In this document: positions 22,880 to 31,510 of the stretch, piece after piece
Position numbering within the stretch: position 1 is the stretch's first letter
Layout: each line of letters opens with the position of its first letter
Assembly: GCA_018660265.1 (NCBI GenBank)
Contig: JABJKS010000053.1
Location: 1-35,437 of the forward strand
DNA from: Rhodospirillaceae bacterium
GTDB lineage: Bacteria > Pseudomonadota > Alphaproteobacteria > GCA-2731375
DNA: 35,437 bases
Direction: 5' to 3'
Notes under the pieces: generated by a model
What the model was told of the DNA's origin: nothing
Database searches by the model: none
The model's input: the letters and a program-made list of their open reading frames with translations, nothing else
Made by a program: the position numbers and the translations under genes

Positions 22880-24484
22880 TCAATCGAACAGGTTGGCGAG
22901 GCGTTGTTTCATTTGCTCTGCCACGTAAAGCGCGAGCGCCTGAATTGTGCGGGTGGGATTGACCCCGGCGGAGGTGACAAAGACACTGCCGTCGACCACG
23001 AACAGGTTCTTCACATCATGGCTGCGGCCCCATTCATTGACGACCGAGCGGGCCGGGTCCGTCCCCATACGCGCCGTGCCCATTAAATGCCAACCACCAT
23101 AGCTGATGGGGGCCTGGGTCAGAATATCCACGGCACCTGCCGCACGCAGAACTTCCGACGCTTTCACAATGGCATGATCCATCATTTTGCGGCTGTTCTC
23201 ACTCAAGGTATAGCTGATCTTTGGTGCCGGAATACCGTCACTGTCTTTAAGCACAGGGTCCAGGGTGACCCGGTTGTGTTCCTCTGGCAGATCCTCACAA
23301 ACAGCCACCATCCCGGCGATACGATTGAACAGCTTGCGATAGGCGGCGTGATGGCCCGCCCCCCATGGGATTTTGTCTCGTTGCAACCCCGTCAACGCCG
23401 TTTGCACCGGGCCCTGGCCCCGTTGAATTTCAAAGGTGTAGCCGCGGACGAAATCCCTGTCCGGGTCGGTCTCGTAGAATTCCTGACTACGAAATATTTT
23501 ATGCGGGCCTTTATAGCCGTCTAACTCCTCCTCAAAGATCCCCTGGATGGAGGCGTAGGGGTGGAACATCAGGTTTTTGCCCACCAGGCCGCTGCTGTTC
23601 GCCAGGCCGTCGGGAAAAGCGTCAGATTTCGAATTGAGCAATATGCGCGGCGTGCCGACACCGTTGCAGGCCATCACCACCACATGCGCCGCCTGGAATT
23701 GTTCAACGCCGTCGGGATCAACATAGGCAGCGCCCGTGGCCATGCCCGCATCATCCACGGTAATTTCCCGCACCCGGCACTGGGTGCGCAGCTCCACACC
23801 GGCCCGCAAGGCATGGGGCCAATAGGTTATATCCGTGCTGGCCTTGGCGCCCTGGGCACAGCCGGTGATACAGGCGCCAAGATTAATACATTTATCCCGG
23901 CCGTCATAAGGTTGCGTGGCGATGGCAGTGTCCGAGGGCCACCAATGCCAGCCCAGTTTGTTGAAGCCTTTGGCCAGTGCCTCCCCCGATTTGCCCAGGG
24001 GAAGGGGGGGCATACGCTCTGCATTGTCGCTGGGATAGGCAGGATCACCGTTCAGGCCGGCGACCCCCATCATACGGTCGTTCTCGGCGTAGTGGGTTGC
24101 GAGATCGCTATAATCGATGGGCCAGTCATCGGCTACGCCGTCGAGGCTTTTGACCTTGAAGTCAGAGGGGTGGAAGCGCGGGAAATGCCCCGCATAAAGC
24201 ACCGTGCCGCCGCCAACACCGTTGAAGTTCGCCACCTTGATAGGCGAGTCATCCTCTGCGATGGGATAGTCGGCAGCGGATTTTCGCTGGTTCGGGCTGA
24301 TGGAAAAGTCATTCTGATTGCGCGCTTCCCCATCCCGCCTGGTAGAGGGGTAATTCAGAGGGTTCATCACCTCCCCCTGTTCCAGGCAGACAATGCGCAT
24401 GCGGGTATCCGCCAAACTCCAGGCAATTGCCGCACCGGATGCGCCGGCACCGATAATCAGGACATCAACAGGTTCGTCGTTCAT
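22880..24484 (-). CDS. GMC-family dehydrogenase with Cys cluster
   Basis: This FAD-dependent alcohol/sugar oxidoreductase has 534 residues. It has the N-terminal dinucleotide-binding motif IIGAGASGAAIAWSL, the GMC signature FNGVGGGTVLYAGH, and the C-terminal WHLMGTARMG (active-site His) and GVNPTRTIQALAL. The segment C199-x5-C205-x3-C209 (CINLGACITGC) has the same spacing as the [3Fe-4S] ligands of FAD glucose dehydrogenase, so electrons probably leave via an iron-sulfur cluster. The start is ATG 24484 with GGAG five bases upstream; TTG 24499 is discarded. No signal peptide is seen. It is encoded with the subunit-3-like protein; the acceptor is unknown. Confidence 0.94.
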   Translation of the reverse strand: MNDEPVDVLIIGAGASGAAIAWSLADTRMRIVCLEQGEVMNPLNYPSTRRDGEARNQNDFSISPNQRKSAADYPIAEDDSPIKVANFNGVGGGTVLYAGHFPRFHPSDFKVKSLDGVADDWPIDYSDLATHYAENDRMMGVAGLNGDPAYPSDNAERMPPLPLGKSGEALAKGFNKLGWHWWPSDTAIATQPYDGRDKCINLGACITGCAQGAKASTDITYWPHALRAGVELRTQCRVREITVDDAGMATGAAYVDPDGVEQFQAAHVVVMACNGVGTPRILLNSKSDAFPDGLANSSGLVGKNLMFHPYASIQGIFEEELDGYKGPHKIFRSQEFYETDPDRDFVRGYTFEIQRGQGPVQTALTGLQRDKIPWGAGHHAAYRKLFNRIAGMVAVCEDLPEEHNRVTLDPVLKDSDGIPAPKISYTLSENSRKMMDHAIVKASEVLRAAGAVDILTQAPISYGGWHLMGTARMGTDPARSVVNEWGRSHDVKNLFVVDGSVFVTSAGVNPTRTIQALALYVAEQMKQRLANLFD

Positions 24485-24866
24485 GTGCACTCCGCTCAAC
24501 AGGCCTTGTCTGATGCACGATTATTCATCAGTCGTTGCAGGCAATCAAACTGGAAATACTGTTCCCGAAGTGTAAGCATCCGCGAATTGGGAAAAAGGAC
24601 TGAGCCATTCCTATTTATTTTGCCCAAATTTTGTGAACCGTCACCGCACCACCGCCAAAATGCTGCATAGCCGCTATTGCTGCTGTGGGAGGGTTCCACC
24701 CTCTGGCATTAAGGCGCTATGCATTAGAGTTTCCTAACAGGCTGCTTGTGGCACTTTTCGAGCATCAGGCGGATTCAGGCTGAGGTCCGTCACGATCTTG
24801 TCTCGACGGGAGCGCCGCAAACTGTTTCAATACTAGAAAACCACCCTGAGAATAGGAACCGCCCTG
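24485..24866. other. Divergent intergenic region, no gene seen
   Basis: The region lies between the GMC operon (minus) and the amidohydrolase gene (plus) and must carry both promoters. A small hairpin, GAGGGT-TCC-ACCCTC, is at 24689-24703. No coding frame with a start signal and no known RNA motif was found. Confidence 0.5.
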
Positions 24867-25709
24867 ATGTCGATCATTGATTCCCAGGTCCACGCCTATG
24901 CGGCCAACACGCCGGATCGACCCTGGCATGGGGTGCCGAACTGGCCGGATCACGTTACCGGCGACGAGATGGTGGCGGCGATGGATGCGGTCGGCGTCGA
25001 TGGCGCGATCTTCATATCCGCCTTTACCATGTACCAGTACGACGCCTCTTATGCCACAGAGGTGTACAATGCCCATCCTGGCCGTTTTGGCCTCGTCAAG
25101 CCGGTCGACCCGTCGGACCCCGAGGTCGCCGATGTAATTGCCGATTGGAAGACGAGCCCAGGTGCCGTCGGCATTCGCGTCATGCTGACCGGCGAACCGG
25201 GACGCAACCCGGACGCCCCAAGCCTCGATCGGATACTGCGCGAAGCCGTGCGGCACGACTTCCCAGTTAACATGCTCTGCTGGGGCAACTTGGATGCGGG
25301 CATGGCGGTTGTCGACCGGCACCCCGATACCCGGTTCATCATTGACCATCTCGGTATCCGGCAGCCCCGCACGCCGCCGGCCCCGTCGGAGCCTTGGGCC
25401 GACTTGCCCAAGGTGCTCGACCTCGCCAGTCGCCCGAACGCGGTAATCAAGGTCAGTGGGGCCTGCACTCTTTCCCACGCCGCCTACCCCTACGCGGATA
25501 TCTGGGACCCCCTGGCCCGCGTATTCGACGCGTGGGGCCTCGACCGCTGCCTATGGGGCACCGACTGGACTCGCGCGTTCGCAGTCCTGAACTACGAACA
25601 GGCTGTTGAGCCGTTCCGCCTCACTGACCGCCTGACCGAAAGTGAACGCGCAATGTTGATGGGTGGGGCCTGCGCCAAAGCCTATGACTGGGCACCAGAG
25701 AAACACTGA
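24867..25709 (+). CDS. Amidohydrolase-family protein (Amidohydrolase_2)
   Basis: The 280 residues fit the TIM-barrel amidohydrolase_2 group, which includes 2-pyrone-4,6-dicarboxylate-type lactonases and decarboxylases. The first metal motif is D5-S-Q7-V-H9, with Gln in place of the first His of HxH; later come FIIDHLG (H161) and LWGTDWTR (D233). DxQxH is seen in lactonase-like members, which favours a hydrolase of lactones over a decarboxylase. AGGAA lies nine bases before ATG 24867. It is a single gene; the nearest neighbours are the divergent GMC operon and, on the other strand, the membrane CBS-like protein. The substrate is unknown. Confidence 0.9.
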   Translation: MSIIDSQVHAYAANTPDRPWHGVPNWPDHVTGDEMVAAMDAVGVDGAIFISAFTMYQYDASYATEVYNAHPGRFGLVKPVDPSDPEVADVIADWKTSPGAVGIRVMLTGEPGRNPDAPSLDRILREAVRHDFPVNMLCWGNLDAGMAVVDRHPDTRFIIDHLGIRQPRTPPAPSEPWADLPKVLDLASRPNAVIKVSGACTLSHAAYPYADIWDPLARVFDAWGLDRCLWGTDWTRAFAVLNYEQAVEPFRLTDRLTESERAMLMGGACAKAYDWAPEKH

Positions 25710-25898
25710 CTTAGCCAGGTTTTGAGGCAACCCATTCGGCGACCTGGTTGCTAATGCTCGATGCTGAGGATGAAGCGGAAGTCGCCGTTTGCGGCGCTGA
25801 TCCCCGAAGAGTGCCAATAGTGTCCTGTTATCGTGGCCGCCATCAGCCTATCTGGCTCAACGGTTAGCGATCTTCTCCAATGTGACTTCCACGCCGGC

Positions 25899-26675
25899 CT
25901 AGCGGCCCTCGGCAGCGGCAAGCGCACTGACCAAGCGGCCAATCAATTGCGAGCCCTTGGAAACGCCAATGAACCTGCCGTGCTCGTCCACTACCGGGAC
26001 AAAGTCAGCATCGAATTGCAGCATCTTGGCGAGCGCTTCGCGCGTGGTGCTCTTCACATCCACTGGCTCGACGTAACCTGGAAGGCCCTTCAATCTTACA
26101 AGGTCCGGCTTCGTGATCCAGTTCGTCAATGATCGAGGTGTGAGCTTGGTGTCGCGCATCCGGAATTGCGCCGCGATTGCCCGCGCATCGACAAGCGCCT
26201 TCATCTGGCCGCCTGGCTCGTAAAAGACGACGTACTTCAAATAGGGGCCCTCTGTCAGCCGCTCGATATATTGCCGGACAACATCGGATACGTAATAGTT
26301 CTTTTTACCAAGGTCGAAGCTGAGTGCCTCGACGCCGCCTTGTAAATATTCCTCAATAGCGTCGGTGCTTCCTTTCCTCGCCTGTTGGCTGATCGGCTCG
26401 TATTCTAAGGTCGTTGGTTTGTTTGCGATCCGATCGCCGACGGGGATATTGGCTTCCGCCGAAATTTTACGAACCAACCGAAAGTCGCCATAGGCTATTT
26501 CGTCGAATTCGCCGAACAGAAACAGACCGATGCCAACCGCGACAACAGCTGCCGCAATTTCCCGGGTCTCCACCGTTAACTTTCCTTCGGAACGCATCCG
26601 GATGAGCGCGAGCAAGAGGGCGAAGGAAACGAAAGCGCCCACTGACAGTACGGCGGTGGCCCAAGGCGGTAACAT
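25899..26675 (-). CDS. Membrane-anchored protein with a CBS-like C-terminal domain
   Basis: The 258-residue protein starts at ATG 26675, with GAGGAGAG seven bases upstream; the frame is open further upstream but without start signals. Two hydrophobic segments (about 5-27 and 40-56) anchor it. The rest is soluble. The C-terminal part (about 205-255) reads VEPVDVKSTTREALAKML, FVPVVDEHGRFIGVSKGSQLIGRL, the helix-strand pattern of a CBS module, which usually binds adenine nucleotides. The middle part has no family I recognise. A lipase-like hydrolase gene precedes it on the same strand (215 bp apart). The pair could be a sensor and an effector, but this is an inference from order only. Confidence 0.7.
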   Translation of the reverse strand: MLPPWATAVLSVGAFVSFALLLALIRMRSEGKLTVETREIAAAVVAVGIGLFLFGEFDEIAYGDFRLVRKISAEANIPVGDRIANKPTTLEYEPISQQARKGSTDAIEEYLQGGVEALSFDLGKKNYYVSDVVRQYIERLTEGPYLKYVVFYEPGGQMKALVDARAIAAQFRMRDTKLTPRSLTNWITKPDLVRLKGLPGYVEPVDVKSTTREALAKMLQFDADFVPVVDEHGRFIGVSKGSQLIGRLVSALAAAEGR

Positions 26676-26890
26676 CGTATGTCTCTCCTCTGCTGGGTAA
26701 GCATCACAATTCGGGCCTGATCGCGTTGACCAGCCTCTTTGGCGGCACTTGGCCAGCGGTTGAGGCCGGTCGGATCGCTCTTGTTCGCTGACCTTGTGGT
26801 CTTTTCGCAAGCACTGATAACGGCTACGGCTCATGCCGCAGTTAGGACCGGCTTGGCGTTCCTCGGGGCCCCTAATTATGCCAGAGCGCC

Positions 26891-27718
26891 TTATATGAAC
26901 GCAGCCACCAAAGTCGACATCTCGGGACAGCGGAGGTAGCCGTAGGATTTGTGATTGATCCCGCCCCAATCGTTGAAGATCAGATCATCCCGCACTTCAA
27001 CGCCACGCCCATTGGCCTTGTAGTCGCCCCTGAGGTAGACGTCGATTGCCACCGGGTCTCTCTTGTCAGCAAGGTTGTCCCAGCGATCAACGTTGGTAGG
27101 CGTTCTTGCCGTGCGCCATTCTTGGAGGATCTTACGCTTCACATGCGGCATGCCCAACGGTGAGCCAATTGTAATCAGGTGTGCCACGCGGAAATTCGGG
27201 CGCGCTCGTCCAAGCTCACGAAGAACATCGTAAGCAATTATAGTGCCCATGGAGTGGCAGATCAGCATGATTGACTCGCCATCATGATCCAGCAGGGTAT
27301 TTCGAAGGCGTCTGCGAAGCTCATCCCGAATGGCTTCTTCTTCATAGTAACGAGACAAATCGTTCAACTTGGCCTCAAGAACGCCATCCGCCAACGCACC
27401 TAAATTGAAATGCTCTTTCAGCCAATCCAGCCCATTCCCTACAACGTCCCCCACGCCGGCCCTAATGCTATCCAAGGTGCCTGCCTCATAGGTTTTCAGT
27501 GCGCCGGCAGGAGCAGGTCGATATGCGTCATAATTCGTATCCGGCAATGGGTAGAGCACGTTCGCCCAATAAACGGATGTAAATGGGAGCGCATCGATAT
27601 TAATGCCGGAATTTTTCTCCAATCCCTCCTGAAGTGACGAATGCCAAAATTCTGCCAATTCTACTTCTTCAGGTTTATTGGCCAATCCATGAATACCAAT
27701 GATTTGACGTCCAGACAT
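26891..27718 (-). CDS. Lipase-like alpha/beta hydrolase
   Basis: The 275-residue protein starts at MSGRQIIGIHG (ATG 27718, GGAGAGG four bases upstream; a frame extension to 27781 is not supported). The oxyanion HG segment is at residues 10-11 and the nucleophile elbow is CHSMGT (S156). An Asp in DKRDPVAID and a His in INHKSYG near the C-terminus are candidates for the rest of the triad. There is no signal peptide, so it probably acts in the cytoplasm or at the inner face of the membrane. It resembles uncharacterised lipase/PGAP1-like bacterial hydrolases. Insertion of about 60 mostly helical residues (about 85-145) before the elbow is notable. It is the first gene of a possible two-gene unit with the CBS-like membrane protein. 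Confidence 0.8.
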   Translation of the reverse strand: MSGRQIIGIHGLANKPEEVELAEFWHSSLQEGLEKNSGINIDALPFTSVYWANVLYPLPDTNYDAYRPAPAGALKTYEAGTLDSIRAGVGDVVGNGLDWLKEHFNLGALADGVLEAKLNDLSRYYEEEAIRDELRRRLRNTLLDHDGESIMLICHSMGTIIAYDVLRELGRARPNFRVAHLITIGSPLGMPHVKRKILQEWRTARTPTNVDRWDNLADKRDPVAIDVYLRGDYKANGRGVEVRDDLIFNDWGGINHKSYGYLRCPEMSTLVAAFI

Positions 27719-27935
27719 TTGACCTCTCCTATATCGACGTGATTTCAAGAGTTCTACAATTATATAATCTAAACACCTCAAATCTTAAGATGCAATTTTT
27801 TTGTACTTTCATATCTACGTCTTTAACTGGCCACGGCGGGGTCTGCCGCTACTTTGCTGACAACCCGAAGGCCCGTTCGTTTCACGGCGGTACGCGACAA
27901 CCCTGTTCGGCTTAGGCCTGCTTGGCCTGGGCCGG
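27719..27935. other. Intergenic, AT-rich promoter-like stretch
   Basis: The part at 27735-27815 is clearly more AT-rich than the surroundings and probably holds the promoter of the lipase-like gene. The rest (27816-27935) shows nothing recognisable. Confidence 0.4.
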
Positions 27936-28733
27936 TCATGGTTGTCGCCGCAGAAATGCCCGCACCAATTTGTTAAAGCGGTCGGGATGTTCCAGAGACG
28001 AGAGATGGCGCGCGGGCTCCAGCCACGACAGGGTAGCATTGGGGATCAAACGCGCCATCATTTCGGTCACCTCGCGCGGTGCGCCTGGATCATCCGGCGT
28101 ACCGATGATAAGGGTCGGTGCCTTGATCTGCGGCAGGCGTTGGGTGGTATTCAGCTCGCACATGGCGGTGGCCGCGGCGGCGAAACTCCGGGGCGCGAAT
28201 TTGCCGATCGCTTCGTCCATATAAAGGTAACCGGGAAGCTTGCGATCAGCGGCTTCCTGTGTAAACCAACGCGCCATGAGCGGCGCGTGGATTGCCTCGA
28301 TCCCGTCATCCAGGGCCTGCTGGGCCCGTTCCTGCCACATGGCGACCTGATCATCGTCGTATTGGCAGGTGGTATTCACCAGGATCAGCGAGGCCAGACG
28401 TTCGGGATAATTTAACGCAAAGGTCTGCGCGATTTGTCCGCCCAGCGAAACGCCGCAAAAATGCACCCGGTCAATACCCAGCGCATCCTGCAAACCGGCC
28501 GCATCGGCGGCCAGCATCTCCAGCGTATAGGGACCGGGCGGGGCATCACTGCCGCCATGTCCACGGGCATCATGGCGCAGCACGCGCAGGCCCTCGAAGG
28601 CCGGGAGGTGGAGATCCCAATAGCCAAGTCCGGAGGCAAAACAATGGTTCAGACAGACCACCGGCGCATCCCTGGGGCCGGTTAGTTCATAGCGCAACGT
28701 GATATCGCCAATATTTATGTGCTCGATTGTCAT
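27936..28733 (-). CDS. Alpha/beta hydrolase, 3-oxoadipate enol-lactonase-like
   Basis: The 265-residue protein has the PcaD-like layout: an oxyanion region near NHCFAS, LRHDARGHGGSDAPPGPYTLE, the nucleophile in GVSLGG (S96), an acid at D214 or D215 (GTPDDPGAP) and the His in ARHLSSLE (H243). The ARGHGxSDxPxGPY stretch is characteristic of 3-oxoadipate enol-lactonases and relatives. No other beta-ketoadipate gene is nearby, so the true substrate may be another lactone or ester. It is transcribed divergently from the MDR reductase gene with 64 bp between the starts; AAAGG lies eight bases before ATG 28733. It is a paralogue of the hydrolase at 29847-30662. Confidence 0.85.
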   Translation of the reverse strand: MTIEHINIGDITLRYELTGPRDAPVVCLNHCFASGLGYWDLHLPAFEGLRVLRHDARGHGGSDAPPGPYTLEMLAADAAGLQDALGIDRVHFCGVSLGGQIAQTFALNYPERLASLILVNTTCQYDDDQVAMWQERAQQALDDGIEAIHAPLMARWFTQEAADRKLPGYLYMDEAIGKFAPRSFAAAATAMCELNTTQRLPQIKAPTLIIGTPDDPGAPREVTEMMARLIPNATLSWLEPARHLSSLEHPDRFNKLVRAFLRRQP

Positions 28734-28797
28734 CCCGCAACCTTTCCCCTACCATCATGCCGGCCGACCAAATCCCCCGCCGAGGTTGCCGCCGCCA

Positions 28798-29850
28798 ATG
28801 CCCATATTGCCAAAATTGCCAAAATTCAGCCGCCGTTTCGTTTTGCGTTCCCGTCCCGCCGATCTGCCGGACGCCAGCAACTTCGACATCGTGACGGTAC
28901 CACTGTCAGCGCCGTCCGGGGAAGACCTCGTCGTCCGCGTCCTCATCGCCGCTCTCTCGCCGTGGCAGAACCAGAGGCTTAAGGACTTCAAAAACTATAC
29001 CAATCCCTTCCAAATTGGCGAGTTGATTGATTGTGACGTGCTGGGTCAGGTCATTGCGGGCCGGGCGGGTGGTTTCGAACCAGGCGCTCTGGTGACCGGC
29101 CGGCTGGGTTGGCAGGAGCTGGCCATCGCCAGGCCGGAACAATTATCGCCGGTGACGGATGAGTTCGCCGAGGCGACTTGGCTGACGGCATTAAGTTCGC
29201 CCGGCCTCACCGCCTATTGCGCCATGGATTTGTTTGGCCGTCCCATGCCCGGGCGGACTCTTGTGGTCACCTCGGCTGCCGGCGCGGTCGGTGGTTATGC
29301 GGTTCAACTTGGCAAACGGGCCGGCATGCGCGTCGTTGGTATAGCGGGCGGCGAAAGAAAGTGTGCAATGGTCGCGAAGGAACTTGGCGCCGACGCCTGC
29401 CTTGATCATACCGGGCCTGACCTTGGTATGCGCCTTGGCGCGGCATGCCCCGACGGCGTCGATCTGGTCTTCGATACACTGGGCGGACCGGTGGCCGATA
29501 CGGTTTTCGATCATTTGGCCAAATACGCGACGGTCTTGATTGTCGGTCGCACGGTCTCCAACAACAGCGCGCACCCGGATCAGGATCCGGTCAACATGCG
29601 GCAGCTCTGGGCACGTGAGGCCACCATCCAGTGCTTCTCGCGCTATTCATACCCTGAACGTTGGTCGTCGGCGCGCGCGCGAATGATGGAACTTTGTCGC
29701 GCCGGTGAAATCCGCACCAATATTCAGATGGTTGAAGGGTTTGAGCAAACGCCGACTGCGCTTCGTGATATGCTGTTGGGCAAATATACAGGCAAGGTAC
29801 TGGTGCGGTACGCAAATGCCGCGCCATCTATTTCGGGAACCACAGCATGA
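28798..29850 (+). CDS. MDR-family NADPH-dependent reductase
   Basis: The protein has 350 residues from ATG 28798 (GAGG twelve bases upstream; the frame is open to 28699 but would overlap the divergent gene and the added residues look random). It fits the prostaglandin reductase/CurA type of zinc-free medium-chain dehydrogenases: PSGEDLVVRVLIAALSPWQN, the TALSSPGLTAYCAMDLFGRP segment, the nucleotide-binding VTSAAGAVGGYAVQLGKRAG and DLVFDTLGGP. Such enzymes reduce the C=C bond of enones with NADPH. Its stop overlaps the ATG of the next hydrolase (ATGA), so the two are translationally coupled and may act in sequence on an unsaturated ketone and then an ester or lactone. Confidence 0.88.
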   Translation: MPILPKLPKFSRRFVLRSRPADLPDASNFDIVTVPLSAPSGEDLVVRVLIAALSPWQNQRLKDFKNYTNPFQIGELIDCDVLGQVIAGRAGGFEPGALVTGRLGWQELAIARPEQLSPVTDEFAEATWLTALSSPGLTAYCAMDLFGRPMPGRTLVVTSAAGAVGGYAVQLGKRAGMRVVGIAGGERKCAMVAKELGADACLDHTGPDLGMRLGAACPDGVDLVFDTLGGPVADTVFDHLAKYATVLIVGRTVSNNSAHPDQDPVNMRQLWAREATIQCFSRYSYPERWSSARARMMELCRAGEIRTNIQMVEGFEQTPTALRDMLLGKYTGKVLVRYANAAPSISGTTA

Positions 29851-30662
29851 GCATTGAAAAGCTTCGCGTCGGCGACATCGAAATCGCCCATCGTTGGGAT
29901 GGTCCGGCAGACGGGCCCGTGGTGATGATGGCGCATGCCATGGGGACCAGCCACAAAATCTGGGACCGTCAGGTCCCAGCGCTGGTGGACCGCTACCGCC
30001 TGCTTAGGTATGACTGGCGCGGCCACGGCGATACCGATGCGCCGCCGGGACCCTACACGCTTGCACAATTCGTCGCGGATGCGATCGGCACCATGGATGC
30101 CCTGGGATTGGAGAAAGTCCATTGGGTCGGCATCTCCACCGGCGGCATGATTGGCCAAGGCCTGGGCATTCACCACGGCGACAGGTTGGCGTCCCTGACA
30201 TTGTGCAATACCACTTCGATATCCACGCCCTGGTACCGGGATTCGGTTGCCAAGCGGCAGGCGGTAGCGCGGCAAGGCGGCATGGATCCGGCCTGGGAAA
30301 TGACGAAAAGATTGTGGTTCACGGATGCTTATGTCGATGCGGCAGGCCCTGATTTTCACGCCACCCGCGACGTTTACGTGCGCACGCCGGTGGCGGGATA
30401 TCTCGGCGGCACATCGGCGGTGGCGGATCTCGCCTATCGCGATTTATTGCACCGGATAAAGACGCCAACACGGATCATCGCCGCCGGCGCCGACCCGGTA
30501 ACGTCGGTCGAACGCTCCGAAGAGATCCACGAGCGGATAGAAGGCTCGCAGCTCATGGTAATTGCCGGGCAACGCCATTTTTCCAATATCGAAGTCCCGG
30601 AACAATTCAACCCCATCCTGCGCCAAGGCCTCGATGGCTTCTCCGGCGCTGATGCCAGATAA
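29847..30662 (+). CDS. Alpha/beta hydrolase, 3-oxoadipate enol-lactonase-like (second copy)
   Basis: The 271 residues have the PcaD-like pattern LLRYDWRGHGDTDAPPGPYTL, nucleophile S97 in GISTGGMIGQ, a probable acid at D216 (AGADPVTS) and H244 in GQRHFSN. It shares the RGHG..DAPPGPYTL stretch with the hydrolase at 27936-28733, so the two are paralogues on either side of the MDR reductase. Its start overlaps the reductase stop by four bases. It converges with the SnoaL-like gene (13 bp between the stops). The substrate is not known; a lactone or ester product of the reductase step is an inference. Confidence 0.87.
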   Translation: MSIEKLRVGDIEIAHRWDGPADGPVVMMAHAMGTSHKIWDRQVPALVDRYRLLRYDWRGHGDTDAPPGPYTLAQFVADAIGTMDALGLEKVHWVGISTGGMIGQGLGIHHGDRLASLTLCNTTSISTPWYRDSVAKRQAVARQGGMDPAWEMTKRLWFTDAYVDAAGPDFHATRDVYVRTPVAGYLGGTSAVADLAYRDLLHRIKTPTRIIAAGADPVTSVERSEEIHERIEGSQLMVIAGQRHFSNIEVPEQFNPILRQGLDGFSGADAR

Positions 30663-30675
30663 CGACTTTCCGACG

Positions 30676-31242
30676 TCATACCTGGTCCGGCCGATGCCAA
30701 CTGCGGAAATTGGGACCATCATTCGGTCGGCCCGGTTCCAAGAACCATTCGGTATTCGGCGTGTGCCGAATGGGTTTTGCCTGCGGATGGTCAACAGGTA
30801 GGTCTTCCATCCGCTGCCGTGCTAACCGCATGTAGGAGATCAGCCAATTGTCGTTGGTGCGGACATATTCCTCCTCATAGTATCCCCAACCAATCCATCC
30901 ACGATCTATCGGCGACCCCGGTGGCTGCTGGTCGGCTGGAAATTCTACATGATCCATCATAGACCAGATACCGCGCGCCGTTTCGGGGCCGACAAGCGTA
31001 ATTTCGGGGGCCTGCACATGGTGGATCGTCGTCGCCTGACCCAGGCGTTTTGAGACACCATCGACAAAATGGGCAGGGTTGGAGCCGTCGGGCACTGAAC
31101 CAAAGCCTTCGAGACGTGCGTCCGGCGTAAATAATTTTTCCAGCTGCCGCCATTGCTTCGTATCCACAAAGCGACAATAGCGCGCCTTGAGCTGACGGAT
31201 CGCTTCAACGGCCAGTAAATCATCCAGTGTTCGCGGCTCCAT
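30676..31242 (-). CDS. SnoaL/NTF2-like domain protein
   Basis: The 188-residue soluble protein shows the SnoaL_4 type start LLAVEAIRQLKARYCRFVDTKQWRQLEKLFTPDARLEG, followed by THHVQAPEI-type and NWLISYMRLARQRME strands of the NTF2 cone fold. Members are often isomerases, dehydratases or hydroxylase beta subunits in catabolism of cyclic or aromatic compounds, but catalytic residues cannot be assigned here. AAGGAG precedes ATG 31242 by eight bases. It is a single gene between the hydrolase operon and the IlvD-type dehydratase, which is divergent from it. Confidence 0.85.
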   Translation of the reverse strand: MEPRTLDDLLAVEAIRQLKARYCRFVDTKQWRQLEKLFTPDARLEGFGSVPDGSNPAHFVDGVSKRLGQATTIHHVQAPEITLVGPETARGIWSMMDHVEFPADQQPPGSPIDRGWIGWGYYEEEYVRTNDNWLISYMRLARQRMEDLPVDHPQAKPIRHTPNTEWFLEPGRPNDGPNFRSWHRPDQV

Positions 31243-31510
31243 GGCACACTCCTTGTTTCAGCTGTTGGCAAGTTAGCATTCGACGCAATGATGATACGAA
31301 GTCAAAACGCATTTCGGCAACGGATATTCAACGGGAACACGCGGTCGTTTTCTTGAGGGTGCTGGCGACAAAAATTGCCTGGAAAGCCGCCTTCTGTGGC
31401 CGTAAGCTTTGGGCAGACAAGCCAAATGGGAAATGTCGGCTTATGCTAAGCATAGCCGGATTTCGCGCTGCACCCAAAGCGTCCCATGAACAAAGCATCG
31501 GAGAACAGTA

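Noticed and set aside
23561-24670. 369-codon open frame on the plus strand
   Set aside because: It is antisense to the GMC dehydrogenase gene and arises from its GC-rich third codon positions; its translation has no domain.
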